A DNA stretch of 44,946 bases, taken from assembly GCA_013001465.1 (NCBI GenBank), contig JABDMM010000078.1:1-44946 (forward strand). The letters run 5' to 3'. Numbering within the stretch: the stretch's first letter is position 1; each line of letters opens with the position of its first letter. A program made the translations under genes and the position numbers. The notes under the pieces were generated by a model. It searched no databases. It was not told where the DNA came from and saw nothing but the letters and a program-made list of their open reading frames with translations. Shown here piece by piece: positions 1 through 8,414 of this stretch. The stretch is from Chitinophagales bacterium (GTDB lineage Bacteria; Bacteroidota; Bacteroidia; Chitinophagales; JABDMM01).

Positions 1-22
1 GAACCAACTGAGCTAATCGCCC
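1..22 (-). tRNA. 5' end of a tRNA gene, cut by the window edge
   Basis: On the minus strand the sequence reads GGGCGAT-TA-GCTC-AGTTGGTTC, which fits a tRNA 5' acceptor strand, positions 8-9, the first half of the D stem and most of the D loop. It resembles the start of Bacteroidota tRNA-Val genes from memory, but the anticodon lies outside the window, so the amino acid cannot be assigned. It lies exactly 86 bases from a second copy of the same 24 bases at 87-110, as expected for tandem tRNA genes sharing one transcript. Confidence 0.6.
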
Positions 23-33
23 CTCAAAAATTT

Positions 34-108
34 GGAAAAAAAGCTCTTGGCTTATGACCCTCCCGACTAATAAGTCGGGATGCTCTGAACCAACTGAGCT
101 AATCGCCC
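34..108 (-). pseudogene. Degenerate tRNA copy (tRNA pseudogene)
   Basis: The minus strand starts with the same acceptor/D-arm sequence as the tRNA at 1-22 and has a closing D stem (GAGC). The anticodon stem TCCCG/CGGGA would enclose a 10-base loop instead of 7. After a plausible variable loop (GGGTC), the expected TTCGAAT T-loop is absent; a weak ATAAG/CTTTT pairing and a T-run stand in its place. No 3' strand complementary to GGGCGAT is present before the next tRNA. It therefore cannot fold as a normal tRNA. The 3' limit is approximate. Confidence 0.6.
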
Positions 109-124
109 CTGTTTTTTGGGACGT

Positions 125-156
125 CAAAACTACATTTGTTAGCCTTATTTTGCAAA
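125..156 (-). promoter_or_regulatory. Bacteroidota-type promoter for the tRNA unit
   Basis: On the minus strand a TTTG (153-156) is followed after 20 bases by TAGTTTTG (125-132). This matches the -33/-7 pattern of the Bacteroidota primary sigma factor (TTG, about 19-20 bases, TAnnTTTG). Transcription would start about 8-10 bases ahead of the tRNA-like 5' end at 108, so it would run through the degenerate copy into the tRNA at 1-22. Confidence 0.65.
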
Positions 157-171
157 TTTATTTTGCCTTCA

Positions 172-3150
172 TTAGCGGCGGATCATAAACTTGCCGTTAT
201 AATCTTTGATCCCGCTTAGTCGGTAGAAATACATTCCGGATGACATCTGACTCAGATCAACCAATACTTCTTGCGTCTCCAATTCACTGTCTGATATCAC
301 GATCTTGCCGCTTACATCTATGATTTCCAGTTTGTACTTTGTTTTATCCGGATTGAAAAACTGGATCGTTGCCATATTGTTTACCGGATTTGGAAGTATA
401 ATAGAAGATGTTGTTTTGATTGGTTGCTTCAGTGTGGTAAAGGTCTGTGTCTGAGCTGCCCCGGATACAGAGTCTTCAATGTTGCACAAGGTTCGAACCG
501 TCCACTCGTATGTCGTCTCTGCTTCGAGTTCTCTTGCAATGATCGAATTCGTATTGGAGCCAACCGCAATTTCTTGAACTCCACCACTTCCGCTGATATT
601 TTCCAACATGATCCTGTAATCTGCAGCATTTCCTGCTGAAGTCCAGTTGAAAATTGCAGAATCCGACCCGATGGCTGTCGTATTGGGATTTGTTGGAATC
701 CCACATTGTATGCAGTTGAATTCAAAATTCATTTTATTTATGGCAATCGTTCTTCTGCCGATCTCTCCATCCGGACCAATAGCTCTTACTGCAAACCAAT
801 CGTCATCTCCAATATTGGTTTCCTGAAAGGTGAACTTGTTTCCAAAGGAACTTCCTTTTATTTCCATGTGCTTGTTACCAAGCTGGTATGCTTCGTATGA
901 TGCTGCCCCAGGAACTGCGTCCCATTCGATCCTTGTGAATGTAGGACAAACCATGGTGACTTTTACATTTGAAGGAACAGGATAAATGCTGAAAGGCGCA
1001 GAACTTACACCGGGAAAGTTACCCCCACGACTTATTCGTATTAATCCTTTACTTGTTTCCGTATTGCTCACTGTCCAGTCTAATTGCCTTGATAATGCCG
1101 GAATGCTATTACTTATCGTGTTCCAACTTCCTCCATTGTCAGTTGAATATTCAATAGTGAATGTTCCGCTATTGCCGAAGGCATCCCATCTTAATTTGCG
1201 TGTTTCGCCTGCAACAAAATGTTCTCCACCAAATGGATATGTCACTGTGATCTTATCGTCGATCAAGGTATAAACGATATAGTATTTCTGTGGGCCTACT
1301 GGAACGGAAGAGGCTGTCACTCCCACTGAATAAACTCCACTTACCGGATCTTCCAGTGTTACCTGTTCCATGTTGTTAAGATTATCGGTGCCTCTGACTG
1401 CCGGATTATTTAGAGTAAAAGCATTTGGTGTGTGATCAAGTACCCAGGGATCATAAACACCACCACTACCAACAGGTTCTAATAATTGCATGTCAAGATC
1501 ATTAACCAACGCCTTTGATGTCAGGGTAGAACCTTCAGGGTCCATCCAGTACAACATCACTCTGACTTCTTTGGTACCTGCCGGTACATTAATAAAATGT
1601 AAGTTGTAATCACCTTGCGTTGCGGTTCCACTTACGTATTGTTCATCTTCCAGCATCTTAACCGCTCTTAAGGCATTGACGCGACCCCAGCCATAAGTAA
1701 AATCAGGACCGGGATTTCCACGGTCTTCGGCACTGTTCAGCAAGCATGCTTTCAATAAAGATGATTCCGGGTATTCACCCCCGTTAAGATCTCTGTAAGC
1801 TTGATATAACTGGGACATGATCCCTGCAATTCCGGGTGCTGCTGCAGAAGTACCGCCACCTGGAGCATATGCGTTGTTTGGATCAGTAGATATTTGGTTA
1901 GCACCATTGGCACAAATATCCGGCTTGATCCTGCCGTCAGTTGCCGGTCCACGACTACTGCTGAATTGCAGATCACCGTTGTTATCCATATTCCCAACAG
2001 CGATCACATTTTTACCGATCTTATGGCCGCCGGTAACATTTCCCCAACTACTTCCTGCTCCGTATCCACAGTCTGAGTTTCCTGAATTTCCTGCAGAAAA
2101 AGTCTGTATCAGACTGGGATTGTTATAAATTTCCTGGTCAACAAGTTGTGTTGTGCTGGTGTAACCTGCGTTGCATCCGTTACTATACGAACTAGAGAAC
2201 AATACTATAGTATCTTGTAAATATAGATTTAACGTGTTTGGAAGACTTGCGTTATAGGACCTTATTTTTAGCTGGACATTGGTCGCCATACCTCTGTTCA
2301 AAGGATTTAGATTTCCTGCTCCACCGGCTATACCGGCAACCATATCACCATGTTCTCCTGTTATGTCATTGATCACTTCGGATTGTTCAATTCTTCCTCT
2401 AAAATCAATATGAGGACCAACATAGCCATCATCATTTATCGCGATCTTAATACCTTTCCCATTGTAGTGTCTGCCTGCTCCGTAATCAGTATCCAGCGTA
2501 TTCACTCTGTGTAGACTTCTTGCCGGTTCGTCTTCAGGAACCGGTGGCGGCGGAACCACTTCAGCATATTTAACAAATGGGATCTGGAGGATCTTATCGA
2601 TCTGATCTATAGCGATCTCAATTTCAACTAGCATAACCGCTTCCCTTGTATCTGTAATTTTTATAGGTCTCAGTTCCAGTTCTTGAATCGCACTTTCAAA
2701 ATCTATATCTGAATAAAACTGAAGTGAAATTGCAATCCCATTTTCTCTTAATGCCCATTCCGGATAGTCAGCATGATATAAGAAAGGGTCTTTTTTATAG
2801 TCAGTACTCAAGTTTACAACGGAGCGTACATTATAATTCTTTAGATCAGCTTTCTTAAAATCTGAAGGGAAAGAAATCACGAAAGCATTGTTCGGAATGT
2901 AATCCAAGAAATGTAAGTCCTGACTTTCAAGTTCCGCTTTGAGATCTTGCGTAGGTGTACTGTGGAATTGGATGATTCGATAATATCGACCATTAAATAC
3001 ATCCGCAGAAGAAATCTCAACTTCAATAAAAACGTCGACATTTGGTGGCAATAGAACGGCCTCATTTTTAAGTAAGATTTCTTCACTTTGTTGACCAATA
3101 ACAAATAATGGAAAGCATAATATGATCAATAAGGTTTTTAACTTATTCAA
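172..3150 (-). CDS. Secreted subtilisin-like (S8) serine protease with T9SS sorting domain
   Basis: 992 residues. A hydrophobic signal peptide (about 1-19) leads into a prodomain-like region. The S8 catalytic domain shows the Asp box (AINDDGY, near 238), the His box (EHGDMVAGIAG, near 267), an SAGNSG segment and the Ser box (GGGTSAAAPG, near 435). A beta-rich module follows the catalytic domain, then Ig-like and two fibronectin III-like domains, then a T9SS C-terminal domain (LPNPVNN, ending FMIRR). It is expected to be exported by Sec, moved across the outer membrane by T9SS, and to degrade proteins outside the cell. The start codon is TTG at 3150: an in-frame TAA lies 15 bases upstream and the signal peptide begins right there. 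A promoter fits at 3191-3221. Confidence 0.93.
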   Translation of the reverse strand: MNKLKTLLIILCFPLFVIGQQSEEILLKNEAVLLPPNVDVFIEVEISSADVFNGRYYRIIQFHSTPTQDLKAELESQDLHFLDYIPNNAFVISFPSDFKKADLKNYNVRSVVNLSTDYKKDPFLYHADYPEWALRENGIAISLQFYSDIDFESAIQELELRPIKITDTREAVMLVEIEIAIDQIDKILQIPFVKYAEVVPPPPVPEDEPARSLHRVNTLDTDYGAGRHYNGKGIKIAINDDGYVGPHIDFRGRIEQSEVINDITGEHGDMVAGIAGGAGNLNPLNRGMATNVQLKIRSYNASLPNTLNLYLQDTIVLFSSSYSNGCNAGYTSTTQLVDQEIYNNPSLIQTFSAGNSGNSDCGYGAGSSWGNVTGGHKIGKNVIAVGNMDNNGDLQFSSSRGPATDGRIKPDICANGANQISTDPNNAYAPGGGTSAAAPGIAGIMSQLYQAYRDLNGGEYPESSLLKACLLNSAEDRGNPGPDFTYGWGRVNALRAVKMLEDEQYVSGTATQGDYNLHFINVPAGTKEVRVMLYWMDPEGSTLTSKALVNDLDMQLLEPVGSGGVYDPWVLDHTPNAFTLNNPAVRGTDNLNNMEQVTLEDPVSGVYSVGVTASSVPVGPQKYYIVYTLIDDKITVTYPFGGEHFVAGETRKLRWDAFGNSGTFTIEYSTDNGGSWNTISNSIPALSRQLDWTVSNTETSKGLIRISRGGNFPGVSSAPFSIYPVPSNVKVTMVCPTFTRIEWDAVPGAASYEAYQLGNKHMEIKGSSFGNKFTFQETNIGDDDWFAVRAIGPDGEIGRRTIAINKMNFEFNCIQCGIPTNPNTTAIGSDSAIFNWTSAGNAADYRIMLENISGSGGVQEIAVGSNTNSIIARELEAETTYEWTVRTLCNIEDSVSGAAQTQTFTTLKQPIKTTSSIILPNPVNNMATIQFFNPDKTKYKLEIIDVSGKIVISDSELETQEVLVDLSQMSSGMYFYRLSGIKDYNGKFMIRR

Positions 3151-3190
3151 CTGAATAGATTTAGATTAAGAAATGCATTGTTTTGAGTAA

Positions 3191-3221
3191 GAAAAATAAG
3201 GAGTTATTTTAATAAATCCAA
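3191..3221 (-). promoter_or_regulatory. Putative promoter of the S8 protease gene
   Basis: On the minus strand TTG (3219-3221), 20 bases, then TATTTTTC (3191-3198), one mismatch from the Bacteroidota -7 consensus TAnnTTTG. It lies about 40 bases upstream of the TTG start at 3150. Confidence 0.5.
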
Positions 3222-3279
3222 TTAATTCAGGTCATTAAAGGGTTCTGAGCTCAATGTTATCGACGGGCTATGTATGCTA

Positions 3280-3609
3280 TTAATAATGACTTCCTTCCAT
3301 GCTCTCATCCACCTTTTTGATATAATCTCTAACATTAGGTGCGCTATCAGCACCATAAGCATCGACGAGCAGTCCTTTTACTCCGATACTGGTTTCGATC
3401 GCGTAAACTACGGAAGAATCACCGGGATCGGTCATTCCTTCAAATCTATGGAATTCATGAAGTATCGAATCTTCTGCGCTGCAGGGAGTCATGTTGTCAT
3501 CGGTAGAGCAAAGCATACTATTATTATCTACCGTAAAGTTCTCTTTGAACCCTCTCCTTTTTAACTCAACGATCGCTTGAGATAAAGTATCATACCTATT
3601 ATTGTTCAT
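3280..3609 (-). CDS. Small conserved soluble protein (often labelled phosphoribosylpyrophosphate synthetase-like)
   Basis: 109 residues from ATG at 3609 (MNNNRYDTLSQAIVEL). I recognise the pattern of a small Bacteroidota protein: a YDTLSQAI..LKRRGF..NF start, a central FHRFEGMTDPGDSSVVYAI segment and a GVKGLLVDAYG end. Databases often carry the name phosphoribosylpyrophosphate synthetase for it, but it is far too short for that enzyme and lacks its PRPP-binding loop, so the function is unknown. The frame is open upstream to 3678, but that extension looks non-coding. It lies 77 bases downstream of the alpha/beta hydrolase at 3687-4547 and may share its transcript. Confidence 0.75.
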   Translation of the reverse strand: MNNNRYDTLSQAIVELKRRGFKENFTVDNNSMLCSTDDNMTPCSAEDSILHEFHRFEGMTDPGDSSVVYAIETSIGVKGLLVDAYGADSAPNVRDYIKKVDESMEGSHY

Positions 3610-3686
3610 AATTCTTGCATTTCGTTTTGAAAAAAGAGTCTTGCTCGGTAGATAAAAAATACAAAAACTCATGCTCATTTTATAGC

Positions 3687-4547
3687 TTAATCCAATTTTT
3701 TATCGATGCGAAGCAATCTGTCAACGATGATATTTTTCCTCAGAACGAACATATGTCCGTTGTCATGAAGCGTATCGATAGTCAACTTATCTGATTTCAC
3801 ATTTTCTTTTAAGAACTGCACGTTGTCAAAAGGCACAATTTGATCACGATCTCCATGCATGGCAATGACCTCTTGATCCAGCTTACTCCAAATATTTTTC
3901 ATCTGAAGCAGTTCATCTTTATGTGCCAGCTTTTCCAGGCTGGCTACCTGTGTTTCTTTGCTCGCAATAGACCGTATCACTGTTGAGTTTGTAAAATCAG
4001 CCAAAAATGTGAACTTTTCTAATTCCGGATCCACAGCACCTGATGCAATTACGATCGCTTTAACCTCATCGCTTGCGAGGTATCCGGTATAAGCCGCGAT
4101 CGGAGCGCCAAAGGAATGTCCGATCACAATTACTTTTTTCTTTGGGAATGTGCTTTTAATAAAGGCAGCGATTATTTCTGCCTGAGCTTTAATGGACACC
4201 ACTGCCTCGCCATAATTAGCATAGCCATAACCCGGTCTGTCGATGGATACCACGATACCTTGCTCCAGCAAGTCAGCATTTTTAAGATAAACATTGAACA
4301 TTTCCAGACTACCGGGTGCCCCGTGAATGAAAAGAAAAACCGTCTCTTTTTCAGGATTGCCTGTCATGAGATACCGCAATGCGATATCATTGAGATAAAC
4401 ATATCCTAGCTTTCCTTCAAGTTTGTTCTCAACTAAGAAGCTATTGAGCTCGGCATCCGAGGATCGAAATGACATGCGTATCCCAACAATTAAAAGTACA
4501 ATTATCAAAATGAGAATTGCAGTAACCGTAATTTTTAAAATCTTCAT
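3687..4547 (-). CDS. Membrane-anchored alpha/beta hydrolase
   Basis: 286 residues. An N-terminal hydrophobic helix (about 5-23) looks like a membrane anchor or uncleaved signal. The fold is marked by the oxyanion motif HGAPG (75-79), the nucleophile elbow GHSFG (Ser145), the acid in GDRDQIVPF (Asp235) and the catalytic His in NGHMF (His265). The substrate cannot be read from the sequence. It is transcribed divergently from a second anchored alpha/beta hydrolase at 4648; the 100-base spacer holds a 22-bp tandem repeat. Confidence 0.88.
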   Translation of the reverse strand: MKILKITVTAILILIIVLLIVGIRMSFRSSDAELNSFLVENKLEGKLGYVYLNDIALRYLMTGNPEKETVFLFIHGAPGSLEMFNVYLKNADLLEQGIVVSIDRPGYGYANYGEAVVSIKAQAEIIAAFIKSTFPKKKVIVIGHSFGAPIAAYTGYLASDEVKAIVIASGAVDPELEKFTFLADFTNSTVIRSIASKETQVASLEKLAHKDELLQMKNIWSKLDQEVIAMHGDRDQIVPFDNVQFLKENVKSDKLTIDTLHDNGHMFVLRKNIIVDRLLRIDKKLD

Positions 4548-4553
4548 AATAAA

Positions 4554-4597
4554 TAAACTCTGAGTCCTCTACGTTTAACCTCCGAGTCCTCTGCGGT
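4554..4597 (-). repeat. Two tandem 22-bp units in the divergent spacer
   Basis: On the minus strand unit 1 (4597-4576) starts ACCGCAGAGGACTCGGAG and unit 2 (4575-4554) starts AACGTAGAGGACTCAGAG. They agree at 18 of 22 positions with no gap. The array sits directly upstream of the hydrolase start at 4547 and probably inside its leader. Similar GCAGAGGAC-rich intergenic repeats occur in various bacterial genomes from memory; the role is unknown. Confidence 0.6.
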
Positions 4598-4647
4598 AAA
4601 AAATAATCCTAATTTCACATAGAATCCCTACATTAGTCACCACACCT

Positions 4648-5583
4648 ATGAAGAAAGGACTCAAAATATTCCTACCTCTATTAGTATTCATTGCGATTAT
4701 ATTAATAATTGATGGAAAAGGTAAATCAGCGGATGCGCTTTATGAAAAATATGCGCAAGACTATAGTGGCTCAATACAGGTCGATGACATGTCTGTCTAC
4801 TACAAAAAAAGTGGAAACGGACCAACACTGCTTTTGATTCATGGTGTAGCTAGCTCACTATACACTTGGGAAAGCTGGCATGAAGCACTATCAGACAACT
4901 TTACTGTTGTATCGATAGACTTACCCGCATTTGGTTTAAGCGGACCTCACCCCGATGAAGACTATTCTCATGACATGTATATGCATACGATCTCTTCTGT
5001 CCTGGATCAACTGAATGTTAAAGAAGTATATGTAGCCGGTAATTCGTTTGGCGGAATGCTTTGCTGGATGTATGCTCTGCATGACAAAGAACGTGTTAAG
5101 AAAATTGTGCTCATCGATGCAGCCGGACTAAACACCAAAAGAAACGATATCCATGACCCGGGATTTAAGTTGGCAACACATCCATTATTTAAATACCTGA
5201 CCCACGCGATCACACCTAAATTTCTTATCGAACGGTCATTGAAAAATGCATATGCAGACCCATCGCTCGTTACCAAAGAAAAAGTATCCAGGTATCATGA
5301 TGTGTTATTGAGAAAAGGAAACCGGCAAGCATTTTCGAAAGTGCTGCTTGAAACGATCCATAACGGTGAGGACCACAGAAAAAAGATCGCATCGATCGAT
5401 ATTCCGGTGCTCATTTTATGGGGTGAAAAAGAAAATATGATACCACTCGATATGGCCCGTGAATATCATGACCTCATCTCAAACTCAAAATTGATCACAT
5501 ATCCAGACGGCGGACATATACCGATGGAAGAAATACCGAAACAAACTTCATACGACGTCAAAAAATTTCTCCTCAGCGAATGA
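4648..5583 (+). CDS. Membrane-anchored alpha/beta hydrolase, partner of the downstream monooxygenase
   Basis: 311 residues with an N-terminal hydrophobic anchor (about 5-22). The motifs are oxyanion HGVASS (65-70), nucleophile elbow GNSFGG (Ser133) and catalytic His in DGGHIPMEE (His290). The usual acid position in the LWGEKENMIP segment carries Glu262 rather than the common Asp. The stop overlaps the start of the Baeyer-Villiger-type monooxygenase at 5580 (ATGA), so the two are translationally coupled. A Baeyer-Villiger enzyme makes esters or lactones that such a hydrolase could open; this functional link is an inference. Confidence 0.88.
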   Translation: MKKGLKIFLPLLVFIAIILIIDGKGKSADALYEKYAQDYSGSIQVDDMSVYYKKSGNGPTLLLIHGVASSLYTWESWHEALSDNFTVVSIDLPAFGLSGPHPDEDYSHDMYMHTISSVLDQLNVKEVYVAGNSFGGMLCWMYALHDKERVKKIVLIDAAGLNTKRNDIHDPGFKLATHPLFKYLTHAITPKFLIERSLKNAYADPSLVTKEKVSRYHDVLLRKGNRQAFSKVLLETIHNGEDHRKKIASIDIPVLILWGEKENMIPLDMAREYHDLISNSKLITYPDGGHIPMEEIPKQTSYDVKKFLLSE

Positions 5584-7049
5584 CAACAAAAAGTGAATAC
5601 GAGATCATCATCATTGGCGGAGGTTTTTCCGGGATCGCTGCAGCTGTAAATCTTCAGAAAAAAGACATACACGACTTTTTGATCATCGAACGCGACGAAG
5701 AGATCGGCGGTACATGGTGGCGGAATTCTTATCCGGGAGCTGCCGTAGATGTGCAGTCTCAGCTGTATTCATTCTCATTTGAACCATACGACTGGACAAG
5801 ATTGTTCGCTTTTCAGCCTGAAATTCTTGACTATACCAGACATGTCATCGATAAGTATTCGATCGAAAAATATACGATCACGAATTCATCGGTTGATGGT
5901 TTGGAATATCTTGATGACGAGCATAAATGGAAAGTAAAGCTGGAGGATGGGCGAGAATACAAGTCGAAAATAATTATCAATGCAAGTGGTGTGCTCTCTC
6001 AACCCAGCATACCTGCTTTTGAAGGCCTGGAAAATTTCACCGGCAAGATCATGCACACATCCAGATGGGATCACAGTTATGATCACAAGGGTAAAAAAGT
6101 AGCGGTGATCGGTAGTGGAGCAAGCGCGGTGCAAACTTGTCCGGCTATTGCTGATGATGTAGAACAATTATATATCTTCCAGAGAAATGCCCACTGGATC
6201 TTACCAAGACCAGACCGAGTGCTGAATTCGATCGAAAGGAAGATCAATCGGGGTTCCAGCTTTATATATTCACTTTACCGAAGTTTCGTTTACTGGTTTC
6301 TCGAAGTCAGAGTTTTAGCATTCAGTAAGATTCCATCAGCTATGAAGATTGGACCGCAAAGAATGGCTATGAGATTTATAAAGAAAGAGATTGAGGACGA
6401 GGAATTGCGGGCGCTTTTGATTCCAGATTATACCATTGGCTGTAAACGTATTTTGCTATCGAGCGACTATTATAAGACGCTAGTAAAGGATAATGTTACT
6501 TTAATAGCGGGAGATAATGGGATCAAAAAATTTCATGAAAATTCAATTGAGACTACCGATGGCGAGATAATCGAAATTGACTGCGTCGTTCTAGCAACCG
6601 GATTTAAAGCATCGGAAAACAATATTGTTTACGAAGTAAAAGGCAGAGATGGGGTAACGCTTAATGAAACGTGGGAGAATGGAGCACATGCATATCTTGG
6701 AACAACGGTGCCATCGTTTCCAAACTTCTTTCTGCTCGCCGGACCGAATACAGGCACTGGGCATACATCGGCCATATTCATGATCGAAGCGCAGCTGGAA
6801 TACATCATGAAGGCGATCTCAAAACTAAATTCTAATGGGTGTAAATCAATTGAGGTGAAGCAGCAAACGGAAGAGCGTTTCAATAAGTGGTTAAAGAAAG
6901 AGTTGAAGAACACTGTTTGGCAAAGTGGAGGATGCCGCAGTTGGTACCAAAATTCAAAAGGAGATAATACCGTAATATGGCCGGATTACACTTTCAGGTT
7001 CCTTTCTAAATGCAAAAATTTTAAAGAAAGCGACCATCTCATTAGCTAG
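5580..7049 (+). CDS. FAD-dependent Baeyer-Villiger-type monooxygenase
   Basis: 489 residues. FAD-binding Rossmann motif GGGFSG (13-18), the GGTWWRNSYPGAAVDV segment typical of the family (43-58), the Baeyer-Villiger fingerprint FxGxxxHxxxWD (Phe153, Gly155, His159, Trp163, Asp164), and the NADPH-site motif GSGASA (178-183). A VVLATGF motif and GPNTGTGHTS follow toward the C-terminus. The family inserts one oxygen atom next to a ketone carbonyl using NADPH and O2. The substrate is unknown; steroid, terpenoid or cyclic ketones are typical. The start overlaps the upstream hydrolase by four bases. Confidence 0.9.
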   Translation: MTTKSEYEIIIIGGGFSGIAAAVNLQKKDIHDFLIIERDEEIGGTWWRNSYPGAAVDVQSQLYSFSFEPYDWTRLFAFQPEILDYTRHVIDKYSIEKYTITNSSVDGLEYLDDEHKWKVKLEDGREYKSKIIINASGVLSQPSIPAFEGLENFTGKIMHTSRWDHSYDHKGKKVAVIGSGASAVQTCPAIADDVEQLYIFQRNAHWILPRPDRVLNSIERKINRGSSFIYSLYRSFVYWFLEVRVLAFSKIPSAMKIGPQRMAMRFIKKEIEDEELRALLIPDYTIGCKRILLSSDYYKTLVKDNVTLIAGDNGIKKFHENSIETTDGEIIEIDCVVLATGFKASENNIVYEVKGRDGVTLNETWENGAHAYLGTTVPSFPNFFLLAGPNTGTGHTSAIFMIEAQLEYIMKAISKLNSNGCKSIEVKQQTEERFNKWLKKELKNTVWQSGGCRSWYQNSKGDNTVIWPDYTFRFLSKCKNFKESDHLIS

Positions 7050-7092
7050 TGATATTTTCGCTATACCTTTTCATTTTCTTTATCTTAGAGCA

Positions 7093-8199
7093 ATGAAATC
7101 AATTATCACAAGCTTTTTAATCTTTATTGTAGCTGGCTTAACAGCACAATCCACGATCACCGATACTATGACGCATGATGGTGTCGTGAGAAACTATCGA
7201 TTGTTTTATCCTAGTTCGTATGTTCAGGGAACGCCGATGCCATTGGTATTTAACCTGCATGGATTTGGATCCGATGCATTTCAGCAAACGTTTTATTCTG
7301 AAATGAGCGCTGTAGCAGAAACAGAAGGGTTTATTGTCTGTTATCCAAACGGAGTGAATATGGCTTGGAATGTTGGCTGGACATTTGGCAGTACGGAAGA
7401 TGATGTTGCTTTTTTCAGCAGACTGATCGACCGGATCTCATCGGAATATTCAATTGATCAGAACCGTGTGTATTCATGTGGAATGTCGAATGGTGGTTTT
7501 ATGAGTTACAGACTTGCATGTGAACTCAGTGAAAGAATAACTGCTGTTGCATCGGTTACCGGAAGTATGCTATCAACAGTAATTCCTATGTGCAGTCCTT
7601 CGAGAGCGGTCCCTGTTCTTGAAATTCATGGAACTGCAGACTCGACAGTTCCCTATACAGGAGTTTCAGGAGTAAGTGCACATATTGATACGGTAGTTCA
7701 GTTCTGGGTAAACAACAACGGATGTCTCACACCAGGTGATACCACTATCATACCCAATACGAATACAAAGGATAGTAGTACTGTGATCAGGGTAGATTAT
7801 ACCGGATGCAATGATGGCAGCAAAGTATCTTTCTTTGTCGTCATTGGTGGCGCCCACACCTGGCCGGGAGCGACATTGATATTTGATATCACAAACAAAG
7901 ATATCGATGCAAGTGAAGAGATCTGGGAGTTCTTTAAGCAATTCAGTCTTGACAATACGACTAATATTGATGAACCTGTGAGTTCGAACAGAACGTTAAT
8001 TTATCCCAACCCAACAAGCAATACCATCAGTATTGATGCTGAATTTGATAACTATAGGATTTTTGATATTCATGGAAGAGTAATTCAGGAAGGTGGATAT
8101 TTTCATACACTTAGTGTAAAAGAATATTTATCCGGAATGTATTTTCTGGAGGTGAGTTCAGGTTCAAAGTTAGATCGGTTTATCTTTAGCATAAGATAA
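7093..8199 (+). CDS. Secreted polyhydroxybutyrate depolymerase/feruloyl-esterase-like protein with T9SS domain
   Basis: 368 residues. A signal peptide (about 1-19, ending LTAQS) precedes an LpqC/CE1-type alpha/beta hydrolase domain. Landmarks are NLHGFGSDAF (54-63), nucleophile CGMSNGGFM (Ser132), acid in HGTADSTVPY (Asp183) and His in GGAHTWPGA (His255). The C-terminal 80 residues are a T9SS sorting domain (YPNPTSN, ending FIFSIR). The family hydrolyses short polyester or aryl-ester bonds; the choice between polyester, feruloyl or acetyl-xylan substrates cannot be made from sequence alone. It follows the monooxygenase by 43 bases on the same strand and could be co-transcribed. Confidence 0.88.
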   Translation: MKSIITSFLIFIVAGLTAQSTITDTMTHDGVVRNYRLFYPSSYVQGTPMPLVFNLHGFGSDAFQQTFYSEMSAVAETEGFIVCYPNGVNMAWNVGWTFGSTEDDVAFFSRLIDRISSEYSIDQNRVYSCGMSNGGFMSYRLACELSERITAVASVTGSMLSTVIPMCSPSRAVPVLEIHGTADSTVPYTGVSGVSAHIDTVVQFWVNNNGCLTPGDTTIIPNTNTKDSSTVIRVDYTGCNDGSKVSFFVVIGGAHTWPGATLIFDITNKDIDASEEIWEFFKQFSLDNTTNIDEPVSSNRTLIYPNPTSNTISIDAEFDNYRIFDIHGRVIQEGGYFHTLSVKEYLSGMYFLEVSSGSKLDRFIFSIR

Positions 8200-8414
8200 A
8201 TACTCTTCAGTATACAACTTTGAAATTGACCATATGTCTCCTTTTTCTATACTTTAAATAAAATTAAAAATTTTATTCCGATCTATCCAGCTGATATATA
8301 ATCGAACACATAAGTAATATTATTTAAAGTGTTGATAATGTACCTTTCTAAATATTATTAAAACAAATTTAATGTATATTGCATTAGAGATTCTTAAACT
8401 CTAAATGCTACCCA

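Noticed and set aside
986-1273. Open frame on the plus strand inside the S8 protease gene
   Set aside because: Lies fully opposite a well-supported gene and has no recognisable features; the same holds for other opposing frames in the large genes.
3610-3678. N-terminal extension of the small protein at 3280-3609
   Set aside because: The extra 23 residues do not fit the family pattern, and ATG at 3609 fits its usual start.
8257-8277. AATAAAATT / AATTTTATT inverted repeat after the secreted esterase gene
   Set aside because: An all-AT 9-bp stem is weak as a terminator and likely by chance in this AT-rich spacer; not listed as a feature.
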